The notes below the pieces were generated by a model. That model worked only from the letters and a program-made list of their open reading frames with translations. It was not told the DNA's origin and ran no database searches. DNA of 64,000 bases from 9FT-COMBO-48-23 sp964400675 (GTDB taxonomy: Bacteria; Chloroflexota; Dehalococcoidia; GIF9; UBA5629): contig CAYNVO010000002.1 of assembly GCA_964400675.1 (NCBI GenBank), forward strand, positions 248,001-312,000. Reading direction: 5' to 3'. Position numbers and translations under genes: made by a program. Numbering within the stretch: the first letter of the stretch is position 1; each line of letters starts with the position of its first letter. Shown piece by piece: positions 49,998 through 59,248 of this stretch.

Positions 49998-52400
49998 GTG
50001 GACCAAACCAGCCTTGAGTTATTGGAATTTCCCAAAGTGAGGGAAATTCTGGCGAGCTTCACCTCTTTTTCGGCAAGTCAGGAGCTTGCCCTCAATTTAA
50101 TGCCATCAGCGGAGCCACAGCTTGTCTCCCTTCTGTTGAAGCAATCAGCTGAAGCTCGGAGACTTCTGGCTTTAAATCCCGGCGGCTCCATCGGCAGCAT
50201 TGCTGATTTCCGTGCAGAGGCGGAAATGGCAAGCCGGGGCAAGATTCTCGCTACGTCCACTCTATTAGGTGTTAAAGACAGTCTGCAAGAAACCCGTTCT
50301 CTTCGCGCGGTTATCGGCAAGCTAAAAGATAAGCTCCCCGCTTTATGGGACATTGCCAACGGTATTACAGACCTGTCTCACCTGGAAGCTGAAATAGGAA
50401 GATGCCTGACACCGACAGGCGAGATATTGGATTCAGCTTCGGACAAACTATCGAGCCTGAGGCAACAGCTTAAAAGGACACGTGAAGAGCTTTTAGACCG
50501 CCTGGACTCCATAATCAAATCCCGCCACAGCCAGAGATTCCTCCAAGAGTCACTGATCATGATGCGCCACGACCGCTACGTTGTTCCGGTCAAGGCAGAG
50601 ATGAGGAAGGAGATCAAAGGCATAGTACATGACATCTCCAACACCGGTGCCACAGTATTTGTCGAGCCGTTGGCAACCGTAGAGATGGGCAACCAGTTGC
50701 GGGAGGTTGCGCTAGGTGAAGAGCAGGAGGTAGAGAGGATTCTCACAGATTTGAGCAGCCAGGTGGGCATCCATTGTGCTGAAATCTCCAGAAACGTGGC
50801 TCTGGCAGCCGAAATAGACCTGGCTCTGGCCAAGGCGAGATATGCGGAAAAGGTCAATGCCACCGAACCCATTATTGCCGCTGCCGGCGAGGATAGCCCG
50901 GATGCAATAACTAAAACGAACAGGCTCTATCTGATTGGTGCTCGTCACCCTCTACTTGAGGAAAAAGCAGTGCCTCTGTCTATTGAGATAGGTAACGACT
51001 TCTCTATCCTCGTCATCAGTGGCCCCAATGCCGGGGGCAAGACTGTAGCTCTGAAGACCGTCGGGCTGCTAACCTTGATGGCACAAGCTGGTATACCTAT
51101 ACCGGCAGCGCCTGAAAGTTGCATCCCTGTCTTCGACGGCATCTTTGCTGATATCGGCGATGAGCAGAGCATCGAACAGATGCTGTCTACCTTTAGCTGG
51201 CATATGGGCAATATTGTCCGAATACTTCGGGATTCCACCAGAAACAGCTTGGTGCTGCTGGACGAGTTAGGGACAAGCACTGACCCGGTTGAAGGAGTTG
51301 CCCTAGCCCAGTCAATACTGCTGAATTTCCTGTCGAATAGGAACCTGGTCGTGGCTACCACTCATTATTCCGGACTCAAGGTTTTCGCTCACCAGACCGC
51401 AGGATTGAAAAACGCTTCGCTCGATTTTGACCCGCTTACCTTGAAACCCACTTATCACCTCACTATGGGCGTGCCCGGCGGCAGCAATGCCCTGTCTATA
51501 GCTTCCCAACTAGGCATGGAGCCGGAGATTATCGCTACCGCCAAAAAATTCATGCCTGAAGGGCACTTGGAGATGGATAGCCTGCTTTCAGGCCTGGGGG
51601 ATGAAAAGAGAAGGGTTGAAGAGCTACGCAACAGTCTGGAAAGTGACAGAAGCAAAATCGATGGATTGAGAGAGGAACTTAAGAGCGAGCTTCAGAGGCT
51701 TAAGGTGGAGGAGCGGAATATGCTACGCCAAATCAAGGACAACCTCCTGAAAGAAGCCGCCTCGCTGGAGAAAAACATACGTGAGGCTATGAAGGCAATT
51801 CAGAAAGCGAAAACAAAAACAAATATCGAGCGGGCAAAAAAGGTGCTGGCTAGAGTACACCAAGACCTGGAAAGCCAGGCTTGGCAAACTCAGCGAAGTC
51901 GTCCTATTATGGAGGAGACCTCCGCCATTGCGGTGGGTGACCGGGTAAGACTCATCGAGACTGGACTGGAGGGGGTAGTCCTTTCAGTTCTGGAAAACAG
52001 TCATGAGCTTGAGATTCAAGCAGGGGACATCAAGCTAAAGATGAAGTCGGAAGGCGTGGAGAAGGTTTCACCTTTGCCGACTGCAGCAGCATTTCCATCG
52101 TCGGTGGTGAAAACAAGCAGTGAAAAGAAGCGAAGCTCACTCGAGCTTGACCTTCGGGGTAAGCGAGCTGATGAAGTAGAGCCGAAACTCGACATCTATC
52201 TTAATGATGCTTTTGTTTCAGGCTTGAGCCAGGTGCGCATCATACACGGCTTTGGCACCGGCACCGTGCGGCAGATAGTTCACGATTTCATCAGGAGGCA
52301 TCCTCTGGTAAAGTCCTTTGGGCAAGCAGGCACGGAAGAGGGTGGCGGCGGTGTAACCATAGTGAAACTGCAAGGGTCCAGTCGTTATGGCGTTGATTAG
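49998..52400 (+). CDS. mutS2: Endonuclease MutS2
   Basis: 800 residues from GTG 49998 with CAGGAG upstream. MutS-like ATPase core: Walker A SGPNAGGKTVALKT near 336, DELGTSTDPVEG near 418 and TTHYSGLK. A long coiled-coil (about 520-640) and a C-terminal Smr nuclease domain (about 715-795) with LDLRGKR and HGFGTGTVRQ follow. It lacks the mismatch-reading domain of MutS, so it acts on branched DNA or stalled ribosomes rather than mismatches. Both MutS and MutS2 occur in this window. Confidence 0.96.
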   Translation: MDQTSLELLEFPKVREILASFTSFSASQELALNLMPSAEPQLVSLLLKQSAEARRLLALNPGGSIGSIADFRAEAEMASRGKILATSTLLGVKDSLQETRSLRAVIGKLKDKLPALWDIANGITDLSHLEAEIGRCLTPTGEILDSASDKLSSLRQQLKRTREELLDRLDSIIKSRHSQRFLQESLIMMRHDRYVVPVKAEMRKEIKGIVHDISNTGATVFVEPLATVEMGNQLREVALGEEQEVERILTDLSSQVGIHCAEISRNVALAAEIDLALAKARYAEKVNATEPIIAAAGEDSPDAITKTNRLYLIGARHPLLEEKAVPLSIEIGNDFSILVISGPNAGGKTVALKTVGLLTLMAQAGIPIPAAPESCIPVFDGIFADIGDEQSIEQMLSTFSWHMGNIVRILRDSTRNSLVLLDELGTSTDPVEGVALAQSILLNFLSNRNLVVATTHYSGLKVFAHQTAGLKNASLDFDPLTLKPTYHLTMGVPGGSNALSIASQLGMEPEIIATAKKFMPEGHLEMDSLLSGLGDEKRRVEELRNSLESDRSKIDGLREELKSELQRLKVEERNMLRQIKDNLLKEAASLEKNIREAMKAIQKAKTKTNIERAKKVLARVHQDLESQAWQTQRSRPIMEETSAIAVGDRVRLIETGLEGVVLSVLENSHELEIQAGDIKLKMKSEGVEKVSPLPTAAAFPSSVVKTSSEKKRSSLELDLRGKRADEVEPKLDIYLNDAFVSGLSQVRIIHGFGTGTVRQIVHDFIRRHPLVKSFGQAGTEEGGGGVTIVKLQGSSRYGVD

Positions 52401-52799
52401 TCAACGCTTGCCCTAACCGTCGTTCACGCCTACGTCCGAGCTTCAGATTCGCAGCACTGAATTACTCAGGTGATTAATCCATCTGAAAAGGCGGGTAGCT
52501 ATCAGCACGCGCCATCACCCCCGAATTTTCAACTGCACAATCTGATGCTCTACGTGATCCACCAGATTAAAATTACACAAAACTGACTTTTGTGCAATCC
52601 CATAAATTGACCAGGAGCTAACATGGTGCATTTAACTACCGACCTCCTGGTCCCGAAGCTATTATGCAAATGGGACTTAACAAGTAGTATAATCGTTGGG
52701 GTTAGGTCAGCAACAAGTTGAAGTGAGAAATCCCGAATTCCACATTAATTTGGACAACTCATTGAACATAGAATTCATGGTATGAAGGAGGACTGTTGT
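52401..52799. other. 399-bp intergenic region with two inverted repeats
   Basis: Upstream of the DUF1254 lipoprotein gene. CACAAAA-CTGAC-TTTTGTG (52576-52594) is a perfect 7-bp hairpin. GACCAGGAG at 52609-52617 pairs perfectly with CTCCTGGTC at 52644-52652 across a 26-base loop. Neither is followed by a T-run. They could be operators or leader RNA structure. No open reading frame is called. Confidence 0.65.
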
Positions 52800-54236
52800 A
52801 TGAAAAACGTACATATGCACAAGTTTCTGATTCTCGCTGTATTACTTGTCACAATGAGCACTGTAGCTGTGGGGTGTGCTCCCGGGGAGAAATCAGTCCA
52901 GCAAATCATTAGTCCGGAGGAGGCGCAGCAGATTTCCTACGATGCCACTGTATACGGGTTCCCGCTGGTTATAATGGACTTGACGCGGCAGGTCTTCACG
53001 GCAGTGCCCGCACCTAATCCGGACGGTGCACCGGTAAACCAGTTCGGCAATAAGAAAGAATTTCCTGATGCGACTTTTGTTACTGTAGTGAGGCCCAACG
53101 CAGACACGCTCTATTCAGCGGCCTGGGTTGACACCGCTGAAGAGCCTATTATCCTATCGGTGCCGGACACTCAGGGTCGTTACTATATGATGCCCTTGAT
53201 GAATTACTGGACAGATGTTTTTGCGTCGCCAGGCTCACGCACTACAGGAACCGTGGCCGGTAATTTTGCCATCACTGCCCCGAGTTGGAGTGGTACATTG
53301 CCTGCGGGCGTCACAGAAATTAAGGCTCCGACTAGATGGGTCTGGGTAATTGGTCGCTTCGCCTGCACCGGCTCTTCAGACTACGAGAATGTCTGGAAAC
53401 TTCAGAATCAACTAAAGCTGACACCGCTTTCCGCCTGGGGCACTGATTATACGCCGCCGGCAAATGTCCCTGTTGATCCCGATGTCAATATCAAGATTTC
53501 TCCTCTGGACCAGTTGTTGGCTATGGATGCCTCAACCTATTTCAATAATGTCTGCCAGTTGATGGTGGAAAACCTTGCCTATGAAGCAGATACGCCACTG
53601 CTGACCAGAGCAGCCGAGATAGGCATTAAGCCAGGTGTTGACTACATGACTTATTTTTCCGGGCTGGACAATGATATTAAATCAGCAATACAAACCGGTT
53701 ATCGATCCGCCCTCAAAGATATTCCCACTACCAACCTTGGTAATATAAAGAACAACTGGCAAATGGTGTACGGCACTGGTGACTACGGGACTAACTACAT
53801 ACTTAGAGCGGCTATAGCTTATCAGGGGCTGGGTGCTAACTTAAATGACGATGCTGTCTACCCGTCAACATTCATAGATAACAACGGGGAGAAATTCTCC
53901 AGCGATAAGAAATATGTGCTTCATTTTGATAAGGACGAGATACCACCCGTAAACGGCTTCTGGTCGCTTTCTATGTATAATGATAAAATGCTATTCGCAG
54001 CAAACCCCATCAATAGATACAGTATGGGCTTGTTAAGCGACCCGCCTCTGACAAAGAATCCCGACGGCTCAATCGACATTTATATACAGCGCGATTCCCC
54101 TGATTCTGCCAGTATGCCCAACTGGTTGCCGGCCCCTGCTAGTGGTGGCTTTTCACTGACGCTGCGACTATACTGGCCGCAAGAGTCGGTGCTGGATAAG
54201 TCCTGGGCACCTCCGGCAGTGCAACTGGTTGAGTAG
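52800..54236 (+). CDS. DUF1254/DUF1214 domain lipoprotein
   Basis: 478 residues from ATG 52800 (AAGGAGG eight bases upstream). Signal peptide with lipobox VAVGC, lipid cysteine C26. DUF1254 part (about 40-170) with ISYDATVYGFPLVIMDLTRQ and VVRPNADTLYSAAWVD; DUF1214 part (about 370-470) with GFWSLSMYNDKMLF and a C-terminal LRLYWPQESVLDKSWAPPAV. The families are fused in one chain, as is common. They are widespread exported proteins of unknown activity. Two inverted repeats in its leader suggest regulated expression. Confidence 0.88.
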   Translation: MKNVHMHKFLILAVLLVTMSTVAVGCAPGEKSVQQIISPEEAQQISYDATVYGFPLVIMDLTRQVFTAVPAPNPDGAPVNQFGNKKEFPDATFVTVVRPNADTLYSAAWVDTAEEPIILSVPDTQGRYYMMPLMNYWTDVFASPGSRTTGTVAGNFAITAPSWSGTLPAGVTEIKAPTRWVWVIGRFACTGSSDYENVWKLQNQLKLTPLSAWGTDYTPPANVPVDPDVNIKISPLDQLLAMDASTYFNNVCQLMVENLAYEADTPLLTRAAEIGIKPGVDYMTYFSGLDNDIKSAIQTGYRSALKDIPTTNLGNIKNNWQMVYGTGDYGTNYILRAAIAYQGLGANLNDDAVYPSTFIDNNGEKFSSDKKYVLHFDKDEIPPVNGFWSLSMYNDKMLFAANPINRYSMGLLSDPPLTKNPDGSIDIYIQRDSPDSASMPNWLPAPASGGFSLTLRLYWPQESVLDKSWAPPAVQLVE

Positions 54237-54340
54237 GGGACCTGTAATAGCCACCAAAGTAGCTCCACTTGTTATCAACTGCGCTTTTTAGCGTATTGTT
54301 CAATCTGGCGGTTTCGGAACCGGGGCTATTTCGAATCGGT

Positions 54341-54424
54341 TTACAGGACGGCTAATATCTTGGTCCTGGTTTTGGTGGCGGATGTGCCGGCGTATTTCTG
54401 TAGGGGAAATCGGGTGGAAAAGTT
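54341..54424 (-). pseudogene. Remnant of a cupin C-terminus, like the XRE-cupin gene at 59249
   Basis: The minus strand reads FSTRFPLQKYAGTSATKTRT followed by KILAVL and a stop at 54343-54341. This parallels the tail of the XRE-cupin protein (DSTQPHLVKSATNTKTRILAVL), and the DNA is alike around GTGGCGGAT. Only the last about 27 codons are recognisable and no upstream domain is present, so it is a decayed fragment. Confidence 0.5.
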
Positions 54425-54428
54425 TATT

Positions 54429-55970
54429 TTACCCCATGGATACATCCGCTGGGGCATCACTCTTCTCAACCCGGCCAAACGGAAGCAGAAAAGCGGCTAG
54501 TGTACCAACCAAAACAACCACAGCAGCGATTACATAGTCCTTCTCAAAGGCGGTTACGACCGCTCTCAAATTAGCGTATTGATAGAGTAGATAAACCGCT
54601 GACTGCCTGGCTGCTTCCAGTGTCTGCCCCGCTTGCATGAGGGTGACCTGTACTGCTGAGATAATACGCATTGCTTCAACAGAGTCGGGTGTAAGTGTCT
54701 GCGAAATGACGGCAATATTAGCTTTCTCGAAGTTACTTAGCATAGTAGCGAAGATAGCAATGCCAAGTGACGCGAAAACAGTTCTGGTCACATTCATAAT
54801 TGAAGAAGCCTGCGCTGTCATCCTCTGCGGCACTGAGGATAAGGCATAGGTCATGATAGGCATCATGGCGAGCCCCATACCCATGCCTCTGTAGAAAAGC
54901 ATCCACCTGAGCAGATTGTCGGAGGTAGTTGTGTCCAATGTCTGCATCCAGAATGTTGTCAGGCAAGTTATGATTAATCCTGCAATAGCCGGCACCTTTG
55001 GTCCTATTTTGTCGTAAAGTTGACCGCCTATCGGCATAGTGACCATTGAGCCAATTGCGCCTGGCAGTAGCATTAATCCTGTTTTCATCGCTGTGAGACC
55101 TCGAACGTTTTGTAGAAAGAGCGGCAGCAAAAAAATAACTGAAAACAGCCCTATTGTAGTTATGAAATTTAACCCGATGCCTAATGAAAAGCCGCGATTC
55201 TTGAAAATGTGAAGGTCAAGCATTGGCTGCTCCGACCTGAGTTCCATTGTAATCCAGGATAGCAAGCTAACTGCCCCAATGGCCAGCAGGCCTAAGATGC
55301 GCAGATCATCCCATCCCCAACTGGGAGCATAAGAGAGAGCATAAAGCAGGGAACTGAATCCCGTAGCAGCGAGTGCGAATCCTTTGAAATCGAAACCGGT
55401 TTGTGTTGTAGATGTCTCCTCAATCCATGAGAAGGCTATGAGGATTGCAGTTAATACCACCGGTACATTCACATAGAAGCACATGCGCCAGCTCAAATAG
55501 TCTACTAGGTATCCACCGAGGGTCGGTCCGATGGCTGGGGCAAGCATCATGGGAATACCAAAGATTGCCATTGCTGTGCCTCGGTCACCGGGTGGCACAT
55601 TGAGAAATAGTATAGTCATAGCTATCGGGCTGAGCAGACCGCCGGCAAGCCCTTGCAGGATACGGAATGTTATAAGCGAATTAGCATCCCAGGAAAGGCC
55701 GCATAATATCGACCCCAGTAAGAAACCAATCTGGCTTAATATATAAACCCTCTTTGTCCCGAAACGGATGCAAAGGAAGGCTGCTACCGGCGTGGTTATC
55801 GCTGTTGCCATCAGGTATGCCGAAATCACCAGTTGGGCATGGTCTGTTGTCACATTGAACACTGCCATAATGTGGGGCAGCGCAATATTCATGATTGTCT
55901 GGTCGAGAATGACCATGAAGGTGCCCGCTATGGCAACCAGTAAGATTTTCCACTCGGTTGTCTGTGGCAT
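54429..55970 (-). CDS. DHA2-family drug efflux transporter (EmrB/QacA type)
   Basis: 513 residues with about 14 membrane segments. It starts TEWKILLVAIAGTFMVILDQTIMNIALPHI, whose LDxTIxNxALP is motif D1 of the 14-helix DHA2 family. RILQGLAGGLLSPIAM and the GPTLGGYLVDYLSWR motif C follow. It expels drugs or other hydrophobic compounds by proton antiport. Last gene of a MarR-HlyD-HlyD-MFS operon. The ATG follows AAGGAAT. Substrate unknown. Confidence 0.92.
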   Translation of the reverse strand: MPQTTEWKILLVAIAGTFMVILDQTIMNIALPHIMAVFNVTTDHAQLVISAYLMATAITTPVAAFLCIRFGTKRVYILSQIGFLLGSILCGLSWDANSLITFRILQGLAGGLLSPIAMTILFLNVPPGDRGTAMAIFGIPMMLAPAIGPTLGGYLVDYLSWRMCFYVNVPVVLTAILIAFSWIEETSTTQTGFDFKGFALAATGFSSLLYALSYAPSWGWDDLRILGLLAIGAVSLLSWITMELRSEQPMLDLHIFKNRGFSLGIGLNFITTIGLFSVIFLLPLFLQNVRGLTAMKTGLMLLPGAIGSMVTMPIGGQLYDKIGPKVPAIAGLIITCLTTFWMQTLDTTTSDNLLRWMLFYRGMGMGLAMMPIMTYALSSVPQRMTAQASSIMNVTRTVFASLGIAIFATMLSNFEKANIAVISQTLTPDSVEAMRIISAVQVTLMQAGQTLEAARQSAVYLLYQYANLRAVVTAFEKDYVIAAVVVLVGTLAAFLLPFGRVEKSDAPADVSMG

Positions 55971-55991
55971 GGGGTATATTCCTTGTCCGAG

Positions 55992-56714
55992 CTACTTGGT
56001 GGCTATCTTAACCTCTACAGAAGTACCGGGGACTAGTATGTAATTGTCGGGGTTTTCAATGGCAATTTTCACAGGAATCACCTGTGCTACCTTGGTGAAG
56101 TTGACAGAAGTATTGTTCTGGGGCAGAAGTGAGAATGAGGCAGCTGTCGCTGCGGCGATACCTTGGACATGACCTTTTAACGTGGCACCACCAAGGCTGT
56201 CTACTTTAATCGCTACCTCTTGCCCGGGCGTTATGCGGTAGAGTCTCGTCTCAGATATATTTGCTGAAACCCAGGTCTCAGAGATATCGTAAACCGTTAC
56301 TATCGGTTGACCTGCATTGACTACAGCACCGGGATATGTCCAGACGGCAGCTATATAGCCGTTCACCGGTGATTCAATACTGGCACGACCTACCGGTATC
56401 TCTTTTAATCCCTGCTTATTTGTTGGATTGTCGGAACGCGGCATTCCAACAATGGCAATTATCTGGCCTTTCTCCACATAGCTGCCGTAATCAACATCAA
56501 GGCTGATTATCTGACATGGTGTGAGTGCGCCAACAGGTATGAGGGGTGCTGAAATACGCGCATTATTGGTACTCACATAAGCGTAGCCTTGATACCAAAA
56601 GTTAATGCCAAGTACCACACTAGCAAGCACAAGTACACTAGCTATTAGGAAAATAATCTTCCCTCTCTTCGTCGACAGGATTGATTTCATTCTTTCATTC
56701 AATTTACTTGCCAT
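55992..56714 (-). CDS. HlyD/EmrA-type membrane fusion protein
   Basis: 240 residues from ATG 56714 (GGAGG eight bases upstream). A short basic cytoplasmic head, one membrane anchor (about 20-40), then a barrel-sandwich hybrid: LDVDYGSYVEKGQIIAIVG, SPVNGYIAAVWTYPGAVVNAGQPIVTVYD, and a beta-barrel VSANISETRLYRITPGQEVAIKVD. The helical hairpin of EmrA is very short or missing, so it cannot span a wide periplasm. It pairs with the DHA2 transporter 21 bases downstream. Confidence 0.88.
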   Translation of the reverse strand: MASKLNERMKSILSTKRGKIIFLIASVLVLASVVLGINFWYQGYAYVSTNNARISAPLIPVGALTPCQIISLDVDYGSYVEKGQIIAIVGMPRSDNPTNKQGLKEIPVGRASIESPVNGYIAAVWTYPGAVVNAGQPIVTVYDISETWVSANISETRLYRITPGQEVAIKVDSLGGATLKGHVQGIAAATAASFSLLPQNNTSVNFTKVAQVIPVKIAIENPDNYILVPGTSVEVKIATK

Positions 56715-56758
56715 AGAATGTGCCTCCGAATCAGCTCCAAATTTTTATAGGGCTGTCA

Positions 56759-58438
56759 TTATTTAGCCGTGTTTAGTGACCTGATAGGCATATTACTTTT
56801 TTCCAGCAGTACCTTTTCACCCTCATTCAAGCCTGACAGAATCTCAACCTGTGTCTGGCTCTGCAAGCCAACTTCCACCTGCCGTTGCTCCACATCTCCC
56901 GGTTCGTCTCCTTTGGTCACATAAACCCAGCTCTCGCCTTCCTGGATATGCAGAGCGCTGCTTGGTATTAGCAGGACACCTTCGCGTTTATCAACAAGTA
57001 TCTCAGCCGTAGCAGTCAGGCCACCTGTGAGGTAGGCAGTATCTGCTGGCTCGAGCGCTATCTCTACCTTGTAGGTAGCAACGCCGGTCTGTAGTGTTCC
57101 ATATGGGGAAATGAATTTGATCTCGCCATTGAATGCCTTGCCAGGGAATGCATCTACCAGAACGGTTGCTTGCTGGCCTTTCGATATTTTGACCACATCT
57201 ATTTCATCAACTATACCGACCATTCTGACGGCGCGTCTGTCTGCAATTTTCAGCACATAGCTATCAATAGGCAAACCGGTGGCCGAGTATCTCTGGGTTA
57301 TCATATCGCCTGCCTGCAGGTTTATATCTACAATCTCTCCATCAAATGGTGCCAGCAGTTCTGTCTTGAGTAGCGCCTGCTTGGCACGATTCAAATTAAT
57401 CAATGCAGTCTGGATATTTATATTGTAATCGCGCTCTGCCTTTAGATTAAGTCCCTGGCGGAAGGTGGAAATGTTCTCTTTCAGTATCTTATCTCCAAGC
57501 TCAAGGTCGTGCATCGCAATTTGGAGTGTCTCGTTTAGCTTTAAGGCATTGAAGTTTTCCTCACCTGCCATTTCCCTCAGTTCTTCAAGTTTAGTAAGCG
57601 CTTCATTTATTACAGTGAAGGTGGTGCAGGTATCCGGATAGGTATAAGCGCTGAGTGAATGCGTAGTTCGATTAACTACCATTTGGGTATCAGCCATCTC
57701 CAGTGATAGCGACGCCAGAATATTTCTTGCGCTGTCATAGCTGCCATTCTTAATCTGCTCCTGGATTGCGGACAGCTTATCCAATTCAGCCGACAGCCTG
57801 TCAATCGCAATATCAACATCCTGATCTGGTATCTCCTGCTGGCCCAATTCGTCGAACTCGGTCCTCAGGTTGCGGTATTCAGGGTCAATATATATTTTTT
57901 TTGCCGCATCGATATCATATTTGGCTAGTGCTATTTCAGAAGCTGCCTCTTCAAATTGGCCGTCAGCTAATAGGGACAGTGCCTCTTGGGTCTCCTTAAT
58001 AGCAAACTCAAACCTGTATAAGGCTACTGCGTCGCTGTAGTAAGATGGCGCGCGTTTAACACCACAGCAGACTGTCTGCACCACATTGTTTATAGCCAGT
58101 TCCAGCGCATACTGTGCGGATTCTACTGCCATCTTCTGGGTCGCATCGTCCAGCTTGGCAAGAAGGGCACCGGCTTTAACCACCTCGCCTTTTTCAACAT
58201 ATACCTTTTGCACTCTGGCGCTATAAGGTGGAGTGAACATGGTTGTATCGAAATAGAGGTTGACGGCGTCTGGCATCTCAATATAGCCGTCCGCATTTAC
58301 CTTTACCTCAAGGTCACCCTGTTCCACCAAAGCTATTGTCCTCATCTCAGTGATAGGTTGACTATGAGCACAACCGGTTAAAGAGATTACTATTGTCAGC
58401 AGGATGGCCGGTATTACGATGAGCGCTTTCTTATTCAT
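56759..58438 (-). CDS. Lipoprotein HlyD/RND-type efflux adaptor with long helical insert
   Basis: 559 residues from ATG 58438 (a GTG at 58480 precedes the signal peptide and is less likely). Lipobox SLTGC gives C23. Lipoyl-type halves surround a helical region of about 250 residues: VQKVYVEKGEVVKAGALLAKLDD before it and APFDGEIVDINLQAGDMITQ after it. A beta-barrel and membrane-proximal domain follow (GLTATAEILVDKREGVLLIPSSAL). Adaptors like this bridge the cell surface and an inner-membrane pump. It precedes the second adaptor by 44 bases. Two adaptors for one MFS pump is unusual. Confidence 0.85.
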   Translation of the reverse strand: MNKKALIVIPAILLTIVISLTGCAHSQPITEMRTIALVEQGDLEVKVNADGYIEMPDAVNLYFDTTMFTPPYSARVQKVYVEKGEVVKAGALLAKLDDATQKMAVESAQYALELAINNVVQTVCCGVKRAPSYYSDAVALYRFEFAIKETQEALSLLADGQFEEAASEIALAKYDIDAAKKIYIDPEYRNLRTEFDELGQQEIPDQDVDIAIDRLSAELDKLSAIQEQIKNGSYDSARNILASLSLEMADTQMVVNRTTHSLSAYTYPDTCTTFTVINEALTKLEELREMAGEENFNALKLNETLQIAMHDLELGDKILKENISTFRQGLNLKAERDYNINIQTALINLNRAKQALLKTELLAPFDGEIVDINLQAGDMITQRYSATGLPIDSYVLKIADRRAVRMVGIVDEIDVVKISKGQQATVLVDAFPGKAFNGEIKFISPYGTLQTGVATYKVEIALEPADTAYLTGGLTATAEILVDKREGVLLIPSSALHIQEGESWVYVTKGDEPGDVEQRQVEVGLQSQTQVEILSGLNEGEKVLLEKSNMPIRSLNTAK

Positions 58439-58525
58439 ATTCCTATAACTCCCGAAACATAATCGCATATTCTTTTGCACTTGTACTAGTAAAGGCAGTT
58501 GCCAGGTCTTGAACTTCTATGGTAT

Positions 58526-58975
58526 TCATCTTAGTTTTTCTCCCCTTTGAACCTCTGTGGCCCTGACTAATGCGGTAAGACCTTGAGCTAGGCGCGTGAG
58601 TTCTTCTGTGCTCAGGTGCTCCAGGATATGAGATAGGTGGGTTATCTTATTCTCTCTGAGCCTGGCTAGCAGAGCTCCCCCTTTTTCTGTGGCTTGTAAA
58701 AGCAGCATACGGCGGTCTTCAGGATTCTCTCGACGGTTCACCAGTCCTTGTTTCACCAGGCGGTCAACGATTCTGGTTACGTCTGGCGGGGTCACCCCGA
58801 GGGCATTTGCCAGCTTCTTGACGTTGGTGCTTCCTTCAGACTCAATAAAGAACAAGCTTTTCAACTGACCGATAGTCAGATTCAAATCCAACCAGACCTC
58901 AGGCGCATATCGTCTTATAGAGTGGTTTACCTGCTGGAGCTGAATGATTTCTTCAATTAGCTTTGCTCTGTTCAT
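58526..58975 (-). CDS. MarR family transcriptional regulator
   Basis: 149 residues from ATG 58975. Winged helix with NVKKLANALGVTPPDVTRIVDRLVKQGLV and the wing RRENPEDRRMLLLQATEKG. MarR proteins are usually repressors released by phenolic or toxic ligands. It is the first gene before the HlyD-HlyD-MFS efflux genes, so it very probably represses this operon. Two GTTTACA direct repeats at 59010-59034, just upstream, could be operator half-sites. No strong ribosome site. Confidence 0.9.
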   Translation of the reverse strand: MNRAKLIEEIIQLQQVNHSIRRYAPEVWLDLNLTIGQLKSLFFIESEGSTNVKKLANALGVTPPDVTRIVDRLVKQGLVNRRENPEDRRMLLLQATEKGGALLARLRENKITHLSHILEHLSTEELTRLAQGLTALVRATEVQRGEKLR

Positions 58976-59009
58976 TATCAATTGTGTCTGATAGATTACT
59001 TATTCAATT

Positions 59010-59034
59010 GTTTACATTGACTTAATAGTTTACA
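59010..59034. promoter_or_regulatory. Possible MarR operator: GTTTACA direct repeat 18 bp apart
   Basis: GTTTACA at 59010-59016 and again at 59028-59034, next to the palindrome CAATTG. The AT-rich stretch 35-60 bases before the marR start is where its promoter must lie, so autoregulation is likely. Confidence 0.4.
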
Positions 59035-59248
59035 AAATGTTATCGATAATCTCAACTTTAGATGTTGAGGCAAGCAAGGAATCTGAGTGTTGTGCAGAAA
59101 ACCTAATTTAATGAACTGCAAATTTGAGCGCAGTGTAGAATCTCATTAACCACGCCCCTGCCTGGATTCGTTTTGCATTGTCAGAGACAGCCCGAAGCAC
59201 AGCGGCAAATTGGCGGTTTGTTCAGCTCGGTGGTCCTGGAGCGGGGGA

